Source: an uncultured Clostridia bacterium
GTDB taxonomy: Bacteria > Bacillota > Clostridia > Oscillospirales > Butyricicoccaceae
Assembly (NCBI GenBank): GCA_944381055.1
Contig: CALWJQ010000032.1
Coordinates: 1 to 64,000, forward strand
Direction of reading: 5' to 3'
DNA: 64,000 nucleotides
Positions 8,744 to 18,744 of the stretch are shown here, piece after piece. The notes below the pieces were generated by a model. That model was not told the DNA's origin, made no database searches, and was given only the letters and a program-made list of their open reading frames with translations. Within the stretch, counting starts at the first letter, position 1. The number at the start of each line of letters is the position of its first letter. The translations under genes and the position numbers were made by a program.

Positions 8744-9400
8744 TTATGAGTCCAGCACAAAATCAGTCAATTCACGGGGCGATTGAGCTAAAAAGACAGG
8801 GTTGCAGCTTTCCAGTTCTTCGCGTGAGCCATAGCCGTACAGCACGCCGGCTCCATCCAGGCCGTGCGTCCGTGCGCCCAGCAGGTCGTACCGGCGGTCG
8901 CCCACCATCAGCATCTGCTCACGGGGGATACCGGGCGCATGCTCCAGCGCGTAGGCAATCACCTTGTCCTTTTCGCTTCGGCTGTGATCCATTGACGCGG
9001 CAGCGACAAAGTCAAAAAACAGTTCAATGCCAAAATGCCGCAGAATATCTATGGTCGGCCCCTCGGGCTTGGATGTTGCCAGGGCGATGAAAAAGTCCGC
9101 TTCGCGCAGCGCTTTGAGCATGGGAATCACGCCGTCATAGAGACGGTTTTGCCGGTAGCCCAGCACCGCGTAGTCCTCGCGGTAAGCGGCAATGGCTTTC
9201 TCGGCCTGTTCATGGCTCAGCCCGTACATTTCCGTATAGGACTGATAAAGCGGGGGACCGATGACGGCGCGCAGGCGTTCATCGTCCGGCTCGTCCAGCC
9301 CGACGCTGTGAAGCCCCAGCCGGAAGCAACGGAAAATCCCCTCTCTCGGATCAGACAAAGTCCCATCCAGATCGAATAAAATACAGCGATACCGGGGCAC
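8744..9400 (-). CDS. HAD superfamily hydrolase (phosphoglycolate phosphatase/PpaX-like)
   Basis: A 218-aa HAD subfamily I phosphatase. Motif I is FDLDGTLSD (residues 9-17, nucleophile Asp), motif II is in ALATSKPEG (about 107), and motif IV is MVGDRRYD (about 167). A helical cap lies between motifs I and II. Related proteins hydrolyse phosphoglycolate, pyrophosphate or other small phosphate esters; the substrate cannot be read from sequence. It starts 4 nt after the guaB stop on the same strand, so it is probably co-transcribed with guaB. Confidence 0.88.
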   Translation of the reverse strand: MPRYRCILFDLDGTLSDPREGIFRCFRLGLHSVGLDEPDDERLRAVIGPPLYQSYTEMYGLSHEQAEKAIAAYREDYAVLGYRQNRLYDGVIPMLKALREADFFIALATSKPEGPTIDILRHFGIELFFDFVAAASMDHSRSEKDKVIAYALEHAPGIPREQMLMVGDRRYDLLGARTHGLDGAGVLYGYGSREELESCNPVFLAQSPRELTDFVLDS

Positions 9401-9403
9401 GGC

Positions 9404-10921
<1,518 letters not shown>

Positions 10922-10930
10922 TTACCGTTT

Positions 10931-10960
10931 ATTATATCATCAAACGCCGGTAAAACGCAA
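10931..10960 (-). promoter_or_regulatory. probable sigma-A promoter of guaB
   Basis: On the minus strand TTGCGT (10960-10955), an 18-nt spacer and TATAAT (10936-10931) precede guaB. An inverted repeat TTTACCG (10921-10927) / CGGTAAA (10948-10954) brackets the -10 box and could be an operator. Confidence 0.55.
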
Positions 10961-11809
10961 TCATTTCTGCGCTTTTCCGCCGCTTTTTTGACTTCGTACA
11001 TAATAAAAGATATATTGCTGTGCAATTCCGGCAGTTTCGCCAAAAAGATGGACCGGGAACCCCGAATCCCACAGATTCGACGCCTTTTTCATCCAGGTGT
11101 CGACCGGAAAGGCGTCGAGTTTTTGCAGGCCGAACAGCAAAACACAATCTGCGACCTTGCGCCCCACACCCTCGAGCTGCATCAGCTGCCCGCGCGCCTG
11201 ATCGGTGGGCAGGCCGCGCAGGGCGTTTAAGTCAAAACCGCTGCTGATGCGCCTGGCCGCAGACAGCACATACCGCGCGCGATACCCTGCTCGGACAGGC
11301 GCGAGATCGGGTTCCAAACACGCCGCAAGCCTCTGCGGGTCGGGGAAAGCGTAAAGCGGCGTCCCTTCATATTCGCCGATGGGAACGCCGAATAACCGGC
11401 ACAGGGTTTCGGTCATGGCGCGGATCCGCGGGATGTTGCAGCACTGTGACAAGATAAAGGTGCACAGCGTTTCCCACGGATCCTGCGCCAGCACGCGCAG
11501 GCCGCGCCCAAAATCGACAGCCTGTTTCAGCTGCGTATCGCCGGACAAAACCCTTTCAATGGCGCCATAGTCGCGATCCAGGTCAAGAAAAGGCCGCCAA
11601 ATCTGTTCAAAATCGCTGCGGTTCGTTTGCAAAAACAACCCGTCCCGTTCACACCACAGGCGCAGGAAGCGTCCGAACGCCACGCCGGCGTACCCGCCCA
11701 CAGGGCTGGGAACAAAGCGAAAGCATTGCCCGCATTCAAATGTATGCTCGGGGGAAAATACCCCGATGTCCCGTATTTCAAGGCACTGCCGGCGTTCAAT
11801 GACAACCAT
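10961..11809 (-). CDS. 8-oxoguanine DNA glycosylase (OGG1 family)
   Basis: A 282-aa bifunctional glycosylase/AP lyase of the OGG type. The N-terminal OGG domain (FECGQCFRF) is followed by the helix-hairpin-helix LEGVGRKVADCVLLFG with the Schiff-base Lys, and by the catalytic Asp in DAFPVDTWMKK, positioned as Lys249 and Asp268 in human OGG1. It removes 8-oxoguanine opposite cytosine. It has its own promoter (11834-11862) and is followed by guaB in the same direction. Confidence 0.92.
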   Translation of the reverse strand: MVVIERRQCLEIRDIGVFSPEHTFECGQCFRFVPSPVGGYAGVAFGRFLRLWCERDGLFLQTNRSDFEQIWRPFLDLDRDYGAIERVLSGDTQLKQAVDFGRGLRVLAQDPWETLCTFILSQCCNIPRIRAMTETLCRLFGVPIGEYEGTPLYAFPDPQRLAACLEPDLAPVRAGYRARYVLSAARRISSGFDLNALRGLPTDQARGQLMQLEGVGRKVADCVLLFGLQKLDAFPVDTWMKKASNLWDSGFPVHLFGETAGIAQQYIFYYVRSQKSGGKAQK

Positions 11810-11833
11810 GAAATCACCGTCTTTCTACTCTTT

Positions 11834-11862
11834 ATCATACCGCTTTTCCCGCCCGCATGCAA
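11834..11862 (-). promoter_or_regulatory. sigma-A promoter of the OGG-type glycosylase gene
   Basis: Minus strand: TTGCAT (11862-11857), 17-nt spacer, TATGAT (11839-11834), about 25 nt before the start codon. Confidence 0.7.
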
Positions 11863-11872
11863 GAGCTGCGCA

Positions 11873-11901
11873 TTGACGGCCCGTTCCGAGTATGGTATAA
11901 T
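11873..11901 (+). promoter_or_regulatory. strong sigma-A promoter of tRNA-Leu
   Basis: TTGACG (11873-11878), exactly 17 nt, then TATAAT (11896-11901). Transcription would start just before the mature tRNA at 11918. Confidence 0.88.
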
Positions 11902-11917
11902 AAATCGCAGTTTTTAT

Positions 11918-12002
11918 GCGGATGTGATGGAATTGGTAGACATGCGAGATTTAGGTTCTCGTGCCGTGAGGCGTGTGGGTTCGAGCCCCTTCATCCGCAC
12001 CA
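11918..12002 (+). tRNA. tRNA-Leu (anticodon UAG)
   Basis: An 85-nt class II tRNA with the CCA end encoded. The acceptor arm GCGGATG (11918-11924) pairs with CATCCGC (11992-11998). The anticodon stem CGAGA/TCTCG encloses loop TTTAGGT, giving anticodon TAG at 11952-11954, which decodes CUA and probably other CUN codons. A short variable arm and GGTTCGAGCCC T-arm are present. Confidence 0.97.
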
Positions 12003-12007
12003 CTGAC

Positions 12008-12047
12008 AAGCGCGGCCTTCCGCCCGGAAGAAGCCGCGCTTTTGTTT
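12008..12047 (+). terminator. terminator of tRNA-Leu
   Basis: Stem AAGCGCGGC (12008-12016) with GCCGCGCTT (12033-12041), an inner TTCC/GGAA pairing, then TTGTTT. Confidence 0.85.
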
Positions 12048-12070
12048 GATTTCAGGGAACGGAGGTTTTT

Positions 12071-13555
12071 ATGTCACTGTATGAACGGTTTGCTGCATTA
12101 AACCTGGACACCGCCCCGCTGGGGTTTGAAAAGAGAAGCCCTGACAGCGGTTACTACTGTACTCCGCCAGGCGCGCAAATTTTTGGGTGGGCCGGGGTAG
12201 ACGGCATTCACTACTGCTTTGTTCCCGGCTGCGGCGATAGGGTGTTTGCCGTCAGTCCCATGAATCCTGAATCGGAAACCGTACACATTTTGGCGCGCAG
12301 CTTTGCCGATTTTCTCCGCCTGGTGCTCGCCTGCGGCAGCGCGGATGCGCTGGAACAGGCATACGGCTGGTCGCGCGGGCAGTTTGACGCCTATCTGCGC
12401 GAATACCCGCCGACCGACAGGCAGAAAACCGTTTTGGCCGAACTCCAGGAACAATTGGGGCTTGAGCCAATGGCGGATCCCTTTTCGTACCTGCAGCAGG
12501 TACAGGCGGAGTTTGAAGTCAGTCGGCTCCGGCCGGACATGCCTGAGCCCGAGCCGCAGGATTCGAAAAAATGGCAGGTCTTTTTTACGGGTTCCGGCCG
12601 TGAGCGCGCCGGACGCGAAATTGCCGTCCGGCAGTGGTTTGACTGGTCGGGGCAGCGCTGCTGCATCCCATCTGTTTATCTGTGCGGAAAAGGGCTGGTC
12701 ATCGACATTTGCGCACAGGTTTTGCCGGAACAAATCAGGGCCTTTATGGAAAAGTGGCATCTCGCGCCGGACAGCGATTCCGGTAGTTTTTCACGGGCGC
12801 AGCACATGCAGATGTCGGCGGAACACCCGCTTCGTTTTGATGTCACCGCACAGATCCAGTGGGGCCGGCAAACCCTGCGCTGGAAGCACGCCAGCGGCAG
12901 TTCATGGGTTCCGTTTTTGGATGACCAGTGCCCTGAAACGGCCCGGCAGGCCGTAGAACATTACGGGCTGGATCCTGCTTTCGGGTGGGCCTTCCGGCGT
13001 GTGTCCCTACCGTGGGCAACCCGTCGCCGTCCCGCCCTGCAGCCTTTCCGCGTGACACTGTCGCAGGAGCCTGACGCCATCCCCGGCCCGCAGCTCAGCG
13101 GCCTGTCCTCGGGGGATTGTGTGACAATCATCCACCCCGTCAATGGAACCCGGTACGAGCTGACCGTTCAGGACATCCGGCAGGAAACTCTTTCCTTTTC
13201 CCGTCCGAAACAGGATGCGATGGACTTCCCGACGCATTTCACGCAGCTTCAATATACGCTGGAACCGGATTTGCCCGGCGATCGCTTTTCTGTCAGCGAC
13301 AGTGTGCCCGGCGACCCGCCGCGTCCCAAAGCGGGTAAAACATCGCCCTGCGGCGCGTCGATCGGCATCATCGGCGGGGCCGACGGCCCGACGGCCCTTT
13401 TTGTCAACAGCGGCACACGAAAGGCCCCGGTGCATACCGCCTGTTCGTCCCTGCACTTTGAACCGGCCGGACAGGTCGCCTGGCAGACGGCGTTTTACGA
13501 CAAAAGTCGGCCGGACATCACGGTCGCCGTCGTCCCGGCTGAAACGGCGGACTAG
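12071..13555 (+). CDS. protein of unknown function with an IGIIGGADGPT motif
   Basis: A 494-aa protein I do not recognise as a named family. It looks soluble, with no signal peptide or membrane segment. The N-terminal 120 residues (SFADFLRLVLACGSADAL, about 78-95) faintly resemble SMI1/SUKH-type folds, but this is weak. Near the C-terminus, residues 430-445 read SIGIIGGADGPTALFV, a motif otherwise known from the beta subunit of Na+-pumping decarboxylases; the membrane context of that family is absent. GGAACGGAGG is the ribosome binding site. rmuC starts 4 nt after its stop, so the two are co-transcribed. Confidence 0.75.
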   Translation: MSLYERFAALNLDTAPLGFEKRSPDSGYYCTPPGAQIFGWAGVDGIHYCFVPGCGDRVFAVSPMNPESETVHILARSFADFLRLVLACGSADALEQAYGWSRGQFDAYLREYPPTDRQKTVLAELQEQLGLEPMADPFSYLQQVQAEFEVSRLRPDMPEPEPQDSKKWQVFFTGSGRERAGREIAVRQWFDWSGQRCCIPSVYLCGKGLVIDICAQVLPEQIRAFMEKWHLAPDSDSGSFSRAQHMQMSAEHPLRFDVTAQIQWGRQTLRWKHASGSSWVPFLDDQCPETARQAVEHYGLDPAFGWAFRRVSLPWATRRRPALQPFRVTLSQEPDAIPGPQLSGLSSGDCVTIIHPVNGTRYELTVQDIRQETLSFSRPKQDAMDFPTHFTQLQYTLEPDLPGDRFSVSDSVPGDPPRPKAGKTSPCGASIGIIGGADGPTALFVNSGTRKAPVHTACSSLHFEPAGQVAWQTAFYDKSRPDITVAVVPAETAD

Positions 13556-13559
13556 ACAC

Positions 13560-14789
13560 ATGGAATGTCTTTTTGTCTGTGCTGCGCTGGCAGTGCTGTT
13601 TCTCATCGGGTTTCTGATCCTTTTCAAAAAAGTCTGCGGCATTGAACGGGCTGTCCGTGAATCGTCAGTACCGCAGGCGCAAATCGACGCCATCCGGCAG
13701 GAAACGGTCGCGCTGAGCGCGCGCCAGGATATGATGATCCGTTCGACCGAAAATGCGCTGGACCAGCTGGGACAGTCAGTCGAAACTGCGATGACGCATT
13801 TGACGCGCCAGATGCTCAGCAGCAGTATGCAGAGCGAGCAAAAGCTGGACAATCTGCGCCGCACGCTGTCGGACAGCTTGGCGCAGATGCAGGAGAGTAA
13901 CCGGGCGCAGCTGGACGGCATTCGGAAAGCCGTGGACGACAAGCTGCAGGCCACGCTGGAAAGAAAGCTCAGCGATTCCTTTCAGCTGGTCAGCGAGCGT
14001 CTGGAGCAGGTATACAGGGGGCTGGGCGAAATGCAGTCGCTGGCCGCCGGCGTCGGAGATTTGAAAAAAGTGCTGTCCAATGTCAAGTCGCGCGGTGTGC
14101 TCGGCGAAATCCAGCTCGGCGCGATTTTAGAACAAATCCTGTCGCCCGGGCAATACGCGAGAAACGTCGCCACGAAAAAGGGAAGTCAGAACATAGTCGA
14201 ATACGCCGTCAAGCTGCCTGGTGAAAACGGCGTCCCGGTTTGGCTTCCCATCGACGCAAAATTCCCGGCCGACGCTTACGAACAGCTTCTCCGCGCCTAT
14301 GACACAGCAGACCCCGCGCAGGTCGACGCTGCGCTCAAAACGCTGCGCGATCGCATCCGGGGATTTGCCCGCGACATCCGCGACAAGTATGTCGCTCCGC
14401 CGGCAACCACAGATTTTGCCATCATGTTTCTTCCCGCCGAAGGGCTTTACGCGGAAGTGGTGCGCGCCGGCATGATCGAGCCGCTTCAGCGCGATTACAA
14501 AGTCAATATCGCCGGCCCCACGACAATGGGCGCGCTGCTCAACAGCCTGCAAATGGGGTTTCAAACCCTGGCCATTCAAAAGCGGTCAGGCGAAGTCTGG
14601 AAGGTGCTCAGCGACGTCAAAACCGAGTTCGACACCTTTGGCGCTGTGCTGGAGGCAACGCAGAAACGGATTGAACAGGCAGGCAGCGAACTTGATAAGT
14701 TGGTCGGCGTACGAACCCGCCAGATTCAGAACAAGCTGCGCGGCGTACAGTCTTTGTCTGACGGGCAGCAATCCAGGTTAGAGGAGTAA
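13560..14789 (+). CDS. rmuC: DNA recombination protein RmuC
   Basis: A 409-aa protein. An N-terminal membrane segment (about residues 3-21) is followed by a long coiled coil (about 25-150) and the RmuC nuclease-like domain (LGEIQLGAILEQIL, LPIDAKFPADAYE, FLPAEGLYAEV, GPTTMGALLNSLQMGFQTL). RmuC limits inversions between short inverted repeats and is predicted to be a membrane-anchored nuclease. The open frame extends far upstream, but the ATG at 13560 gives the family N-terminus and follows the previous stop by 4 nt. tgt begins 6 nt downstream. Confidence 0.93.
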   Translation: MECLFVCAALAVLFLIGFLILFKKVCGIERAVRESSVPQAQIDAIRQETVALSARQDMMIRSTENALDQLGQSVETAMTHLTRQMLSSSMQSEQKLDNLRRTLSDSLAQMQESNRAQLDGIRKAVDDKLQATLERKLSDSFQLVSERLEQVYRGLGEMQSLAAGVGDLKKVLSNVKSRGVLGEIQLGAILEQILSPGQYARNVATKKGSQNIVEYAVKLPGENGVPVWLPIDAKFPADAYEQLLRAYDTADPAQVDAALKTLRDRIRGFARDIRDKYVAPPATTDFAIMFLPAEGLYAEVVRAGMIEPLQRDYKVNIAGPTTMGALLNSLQMGFQTLAIQKRSGEVWKVLSDVKTEFDTFGAVLEATQKRIEQAGSELDKLVGVRTRQIQNKLRGVQSLSDGQQSRLEE

Positions 14790-14795
14790 AAATCA

Positions 14796-15926
14796 ATGTT
14801 TGAGCTGAAAAAAACAGAAGGGCGGGCGCGCCGCGGCGTTTTTCGAACCGCCCACGGGGCCGTGCAGACGCCGGTCTTTATGAACGTCGGCACTCAGGCC
14901 GCCATCAAAGGCGCTTTGTCTGCCGACGACCTAAAGCAAATCGGCTGCCAGGTCGAGCTTTCCAACACCTATCACCTGCACGTCCGTCCAGGCGAGCAGG
15001 TCATTCACGGGCTGGGCGGGCTTCACCGGTTCATGGGCTGGGACGGCCCCATCCTGACCGACAGCGGGGGGTTTCAGGTATTTTCACTGGCCAAGCTGCG
15101 CAAAATCACCGAAGAAGGCGTGCAGTTCAATGCACATACCGACGGGCACCGCATTTTTATGGGGCCGGAAGAGAGTATGTGCATTCAATGGTCGCTTGGA
15201 TCGGACATTGCCATGGCGTTTGACGAATGCATCGAAAATCCCGCTCCGCACAGCTATGTCCAGCAGTCCTGTGAACGGACGACCCGCTGGCTGTCCCGCT
15301 GCAAAGCAGAGCTTGAGCGCCTGAAAGAGAGGGCAGATACCGTCAACCCCGGACAGATGCTCTGGGGTATCAACCAGGGCGGCACGCATCCCGACCTTCG
15401 CATTGGACATATGCGCCAGATCGCCGAACTCGACCTGCCCGGATACGCCATCGGCGGGCTGGCCGTCGGGGAACCGGCCGAGGTCATGTATGACATCATT
15501 GAGCAGCTCGAACCCCATATGCCCGCAGACAAGCCCCGCTATTTGATGGGCGTCGGAACGCCTTCCAACATCATCGAAGGCGTCTGGCGCGGTGTGGATT
15601 TTTTCGACTGCGTCATGCCTGCGCGCAATGCCCGGCACGGGCATCTGTTTACCAGCCAGGGTATTATCAACCTGAACAACGCAAAATACATCTCAGACCC
15701 CAGCCCCATTGACCCAGCCTGCCAGTGCCCGGTCTGCCAAAAATACTCGCGCGCCTATGTACGGCACCTGCTGCGATCCGGCGAAATGCTGGGGATGCGG
15801 TTCGCCGTCATGCATAACCTGTACTTCTACAACCGGCTGATGGCCGACATCCGCCAGGCGTTGGACGAGGGCCGGTTTGAATCCTTCCGTCTGGAAAAAA
15901 GCGGCATTTTGGCACAGCGCATCTGA
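14796..15926 (+). CDS. tgt: queuine/preQ1 tRNA-guanine transglycosylase
   Basis: A 376-aa enzyme of normal length that swaps G34 of GUN-anticodon tRNAs for preQ1. DSGGFQVFSL (about residues 89-98), WGINQGG, YAIGGLAVGEP and the zinc site CQCPVCQKYSRAYVRHL (about 308-324) are all present. QueA, the next enzyme of the pathway, is encoded two genes downstream after a SpoIID-like gene. Confidence 0.98.
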   Translation: MFELKKTEGRARRGVFRTAHGAVQTPVFMNVGTQAAIKGALSADDLKQIGCQVELSNTYHLHVRPGEQVIHGLGGLHRFMGWDGPILTDSGGFQVFSLAKLRKITEEGVQFNAHTDGHRIFMGPEESMCIQWSLGSDIAMAFDECIENPAPHSYVQQSCERTTRWLSRCKAELERLKERADTVNPGQMLWGINQGGTHPDLRIGHMRQIAELDLPGYAIGGLAVGEPAEVMYDIIEQLEPHMPADKPRYLMGVGTPSNIIEGVWRGVDFFDCVMPARNARHGHLFTSQGIINLNNAKYISDPSPIDPACQCPVCQKYSRAYVRHLLRSGEMLGMRFAVMHNLYFYNRLMADIRQALDEGRFESFRLEKSGILAQRI

Positions 15927-15931
15927 AAGTG

Positions 15932-15960
15932 TTGAATGCCGGCGCAATTTGCGGTATAAT
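15932..15960 (+). promoter_or_regulatory. sigma-A promoter before the SpoIID-like gene
   Basis: TTGAAT (15932-15937), 17-nt spacer, TATAAT (15955-15960), immediately after the tgt stop. It would allow the SpoIID-like gene and queA to be transcribed independently of tgt. Confidence 0.75.
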
Positions 15961-16009
15961 GTTTTTATTCGTAAATCGCGTATCCGCGTCCGCACTGTGA
16001 GGGTAAGGC

Positions 16010-17659
16010 ATGAAAAAGCTGTTCTCTCTGCTGCTGGCCGCGCTTCTGCTCTTTGGAGCAGCGGCGTTTCCGTCGGCAGCGGCATCCTATGAAATCTTAA
16101 AAATCGGTCTGTACTATGGTTCCAACGCTCTGCCTGCGGCCAACCTGCAAAATGTTTCCGGCCAGGCGTCCGGTTATCAGCTGGGCTACTACGATGCAAA
16201 CCGCAGCTTTGTCCCGCTGTATACGACCGACGAGGTTTATATTACCGTTGTCAAAGACAAAAACATGTATATCGGCGACGGAAAAGTCTACTACGATTCT
16301 CTTCCGTCGTCTTATCACACCGTCATCGGCGCATACCATTTGCAGCTTGATACCGTACTTTCCTCAGCCGGCGAGGCCGACGCGCTGATTGCGGCGCTGG
16401 CTGGCGCCGGTTTACCCGCATTCGCCGCCTATACCGCGGAAGGGTACCGCGTCCGCGTGGGGAACTACGCTTCTTCAGTCGAAGCCGCAGCCATCGCGCC
16501 GCAGGTATCTGCCGTCGTGGGGATGACGGCTTCCGCAGTAGGGGAAAGCCGCAGCTGCTACACCGTTACCGTGACCGAAACCAATACCATCCTGTTTGAA
16601 CTTGACATGGGCGGACAGGCGCTGGGCATCGAGCCTTATTCCGAAGAGACGTGGTTTAAAGGGCAGACCTATTACGGCGGTTTTGAGTACCGCAGGGCCA
16701 GCGGCAACGACATCACTGTTGTCAACGTCGTCAGTATGGACGACTACCTTAAAGGTGTGATCCCGTACGAAATGAGTCCCAGCTGGCCGGTCGAAGCGCT
16801 TAAGGTGCAGGCCCTGTGCGCCAAGTCTTATGCCGTGACCTGTATCGGTAAACACAATTCGCAGGGCTTTGACCTGTGCAATACCACCGACTGTCAGGTG
16901 TATTACGGCACCAAAACGGCGACGGACAATTCCGACAGCGCCGTCGAAGCGGTTTCCGGCTTGTATGTGCTGTACAACGGCGAGGTTGCCGAAACCTACT
17001 ACCATGCGTCGAGCGGCGGCTGGACTGAAGACGCCCTCAATGTCTGGGGCACCGACATCCCATATCTCAAAGCCGTGGAAGACACTTACCTGACAGAGCT
17101 TCGGCCATACAGCTTTTCCGTCACGCTGGATGAAGTGACGGATATTCTGCGCGGCAAAGGCTATGATGTCGCCGACATCACCGACTTTTATGTCAGCGAG
17201 TTTACGCCGGCCGGGAATGTCCGCGAAATCACGTTTGTACAGTCAAACGGGCAAACGCTGGTCTTTTCTGGCGAGCGGGCGAGGACGTGCCTGAACACGT
17301 CAAGCAGCTCCAAACGCATCAACAGCCACCGTTACACCGTCAGCACAGACGCGCGTCTGTATGTCAACGGCACCGCCCCCGACAAGGCGATCGGGCAGTA
17401 TTACGCCATTGGCGGCGACGGGCGCACCGCGCCCATTTCCGGATCCGGCCTGTACGCTGTCACCGGGAGCGGGACAAGCCCGGTTGACGTGTCAGGCACC
17501 AGTTCAGGGCAGTACGTTATCAGCGGCACTGGGTCGGGACACAATGTCGGGATGAGCCAGTGCGGCGCACGGGACATGGCCCATCAGGGATTTACCTATG
17601 ACGAAATCATCCAATTTTATTTTACAGGAGTGCAGGTCGGACCTGCGAACGGACTATGA
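16010..17659 (+). CDS. SpoIID/LytB domain protein, secreted
   Basis: A 549-aa protein with a classic signal peptide (residues 1-25, [19 protein letters not shown]). The SpoIID domain begins near residue 235 ([54 protein letters not shown]) and the C-terminal end [15 protein letters not shown] is typical. SpoIID-type proteins are lytic transglycosylases acting on denuded glycan strands. This one is longer than canonical SpoIID and lies between tgt and queA, not near spoIIQ or spoIIID, so it may be a paralogue with a vegetative or other spore role. Confidence 0.88.
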   Translation: MKKLFSLLLAALLLFGAAAFPSAAASYEILKIGLYYGSNALPAANLQNVSGQASGYQLGYYDANRSFVPLYTTDEVYITVVKDKNMYIGDGKVYYDSLPSSYHTVIGAYHLQLDTVLSSAGEADALIAALAGAGLPAFAAYTAEGYRVRVGNYASSVEAAAIAPQVSAVVGMTASAVGESRSCYTVTVTETNTILFELDMGGQALGIEPYSEETWFKGQTYYGGFEYRRASGNDITVVNVVSMDDYLKGVIPYEMSPSWPVEALKVQALCAKSYAVTCIGKHNSQGFDLCNTTDCQVYYGTKTATDNSDSAVEAVSGLYVLYNGEVAETYYHASSGGWTEDALNVWGTDIPYLKAVEDTYLTELRPYSFSVTLDEVTDILRGKGYDVADITDFYVSEFTPAGNVREITFVQSNGQTLVFSGERARTCLNTSSSSKRINSHRYTVSTDARLYVNGTAPDKAIGQYYAIGGDGRTAPISGSGLYAVTGSGTSPVDVSGTSSGQYVISGTGSGHNVGMSQCGARDMAHQGFTYDEIIQFYFTGVQVGPANGL

Positions 17660-18693
17660 CTACTGGAATGCTCAAAAGTGATTATTTTTACGATCTGCCG
17701 GAAGATCGGATCGCCCAAACGCCCATCGAACCACGCGATCATTCACGGCTGATGGTCATCGGCCGCCGCACCGGGGATATACAGCACCGGCATTTTTATG
17801 ATTTATGCGAGTTTTTGCGCCCCGGCGACTGCCTCGTCGTCAACGACACCAAAGTCTTACCTGCCAGGCTGTACGGTGAAAAAGAGGGAACCGGCGGCGC
17901 CGTCGAGGTTCTGCTATTGAAAAACCCCGAAGCCAGTTTGTGGGAATGTATTGTTTTCCCGGGGAAAAAAATGAGGGCCGGCGCCCGTGTGTGTTTTGGC
18001 GGCGGGGAACTGCGCGGCGAAGTGGTCGAAGTCCTGGAAAACGGCAACCGCATGATCCGTTTTGAGCACGAAGGCGTATTTGCCGAAGTCCTGGATCGTT
18101 TGGGTACCATGCCTCTGCCGCACTACATCAAAGAACGCTTACAGGACAAAGACCGTTACCAAACAGTCTATTGCCGTGAAGCGGGTTCAGCCGCGGCCCC
18201 GACCGCAGGATTGCATTTCACCCCGGAACTGATGGAAAAAATCCGCGCCATGGGCGTCGACATTGTGACTATCACGCTTCATGTCGGGCTTGGCACCTTC
18301 CGTCCCGTCAAGGAAGAAAATATCACCGAGCATGTTATGCACTCAGAAAGCTATCATGTCACCGAAGAGGCCGCGCAACGCATCAATCAGGTCCGGCGAC
18401 AGGGTGGACGCGTCATTGCCGTTGGCACGACATCGTGCCGCACGCTGGAATCGGTGACCGACGCGCAGGGCGTGACCCACGCGGGAAGCGGCGATACCGA
18501 CATTTTTATTTATCCCGGCTACGTCTTCCACGGGATCGACGGCCTGATCACCAATTTTCATTTGCCTGAAAGCACCCTTTTGATGCTGGTGTCTGCGTTT
18601 GCCTCGCGCGAAATCATGCTCAACGCCTATCGGGTTGCCATTGAAGAGCGCTACCGCTTTTTCAGTTTTGGCGACGCTTCCCTGATTTTATAA
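17656..18693 (+). CDS. queA: S-adenosylmethionine:tRNA ribosyltransferase-isomerase
   Basis: A 345-aa QueA that converts preQ1-tRNA to epoxyqueuosine-tRNA using SAM. The N-terminal [53 protein letters not shown] and the late [16 protein letters not shown] are diagnostic. The start overlaps the SpoIID-like gene by 4 nt (ATGA). An in-frame ATG four codons later (17668) is an alternative. Confidence 0.97.
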   Translation: MTTGMLKSDYFYDLPEDRIAQTPIEPRDHSRLMVIGRRTGDIQHRHFYDLCEFLRPGDCLVVNDTKVLPARLYGEKEGTGGAVEVLLLKNPEASLWECIVFPGKKMRAGARVCFGGGELRGEVVEVLENGNRMIRFEHEGVFAEVLDRLGTMPLPHYIKERLQDKDRYQTVYCREAGSAAAPTAGLHFTPELMEKIRAMGVDIVTITLHVGLGTFRPVKEENITEHVMHSESYHVTEEAAQRINQVRRQGGRVIAVGTTSCRTLESVTDAQGVTHAGSGDTDIFIYPGYVFHGIDGLITNFHLPESTLLMLVSAFASREIMLNAYRVAIEERYRFFSFGDASLIL

Positions 18694-18707
18694 TCTATAT
18701 CCGTAAC

Positions 18708-18739
18708 AAAAACAGCATGGATCAATCCATGCTGTTTTT
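18708..18739. terminator. bidirectional terminator between queA and the transglutaminase gene
   Basis: A perfect 15-bp stem (AAAAACAGCATGGAT with ATCCATGCTGTTTTT, 2-nt loop). It has a T run at its end on both strands and lies between two convergent genes. Confidence 0.9.
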
Positions 18740-18744
18740 GGTTT

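Noticed and set aside
13358-13405. Reading the GGADGPT motif as proof of a Na+-pumping decarboxylase subunit
   Set aside because: The protein has no membrane segments and no other beta-subunit features; only the short motif matches.
13215-13559. Upstream extension of the rmuC frame
   Set aside because: It overlaps the preceding gene out of frame; the RmuC membrane N-terminus begins at the ATG at 13560.
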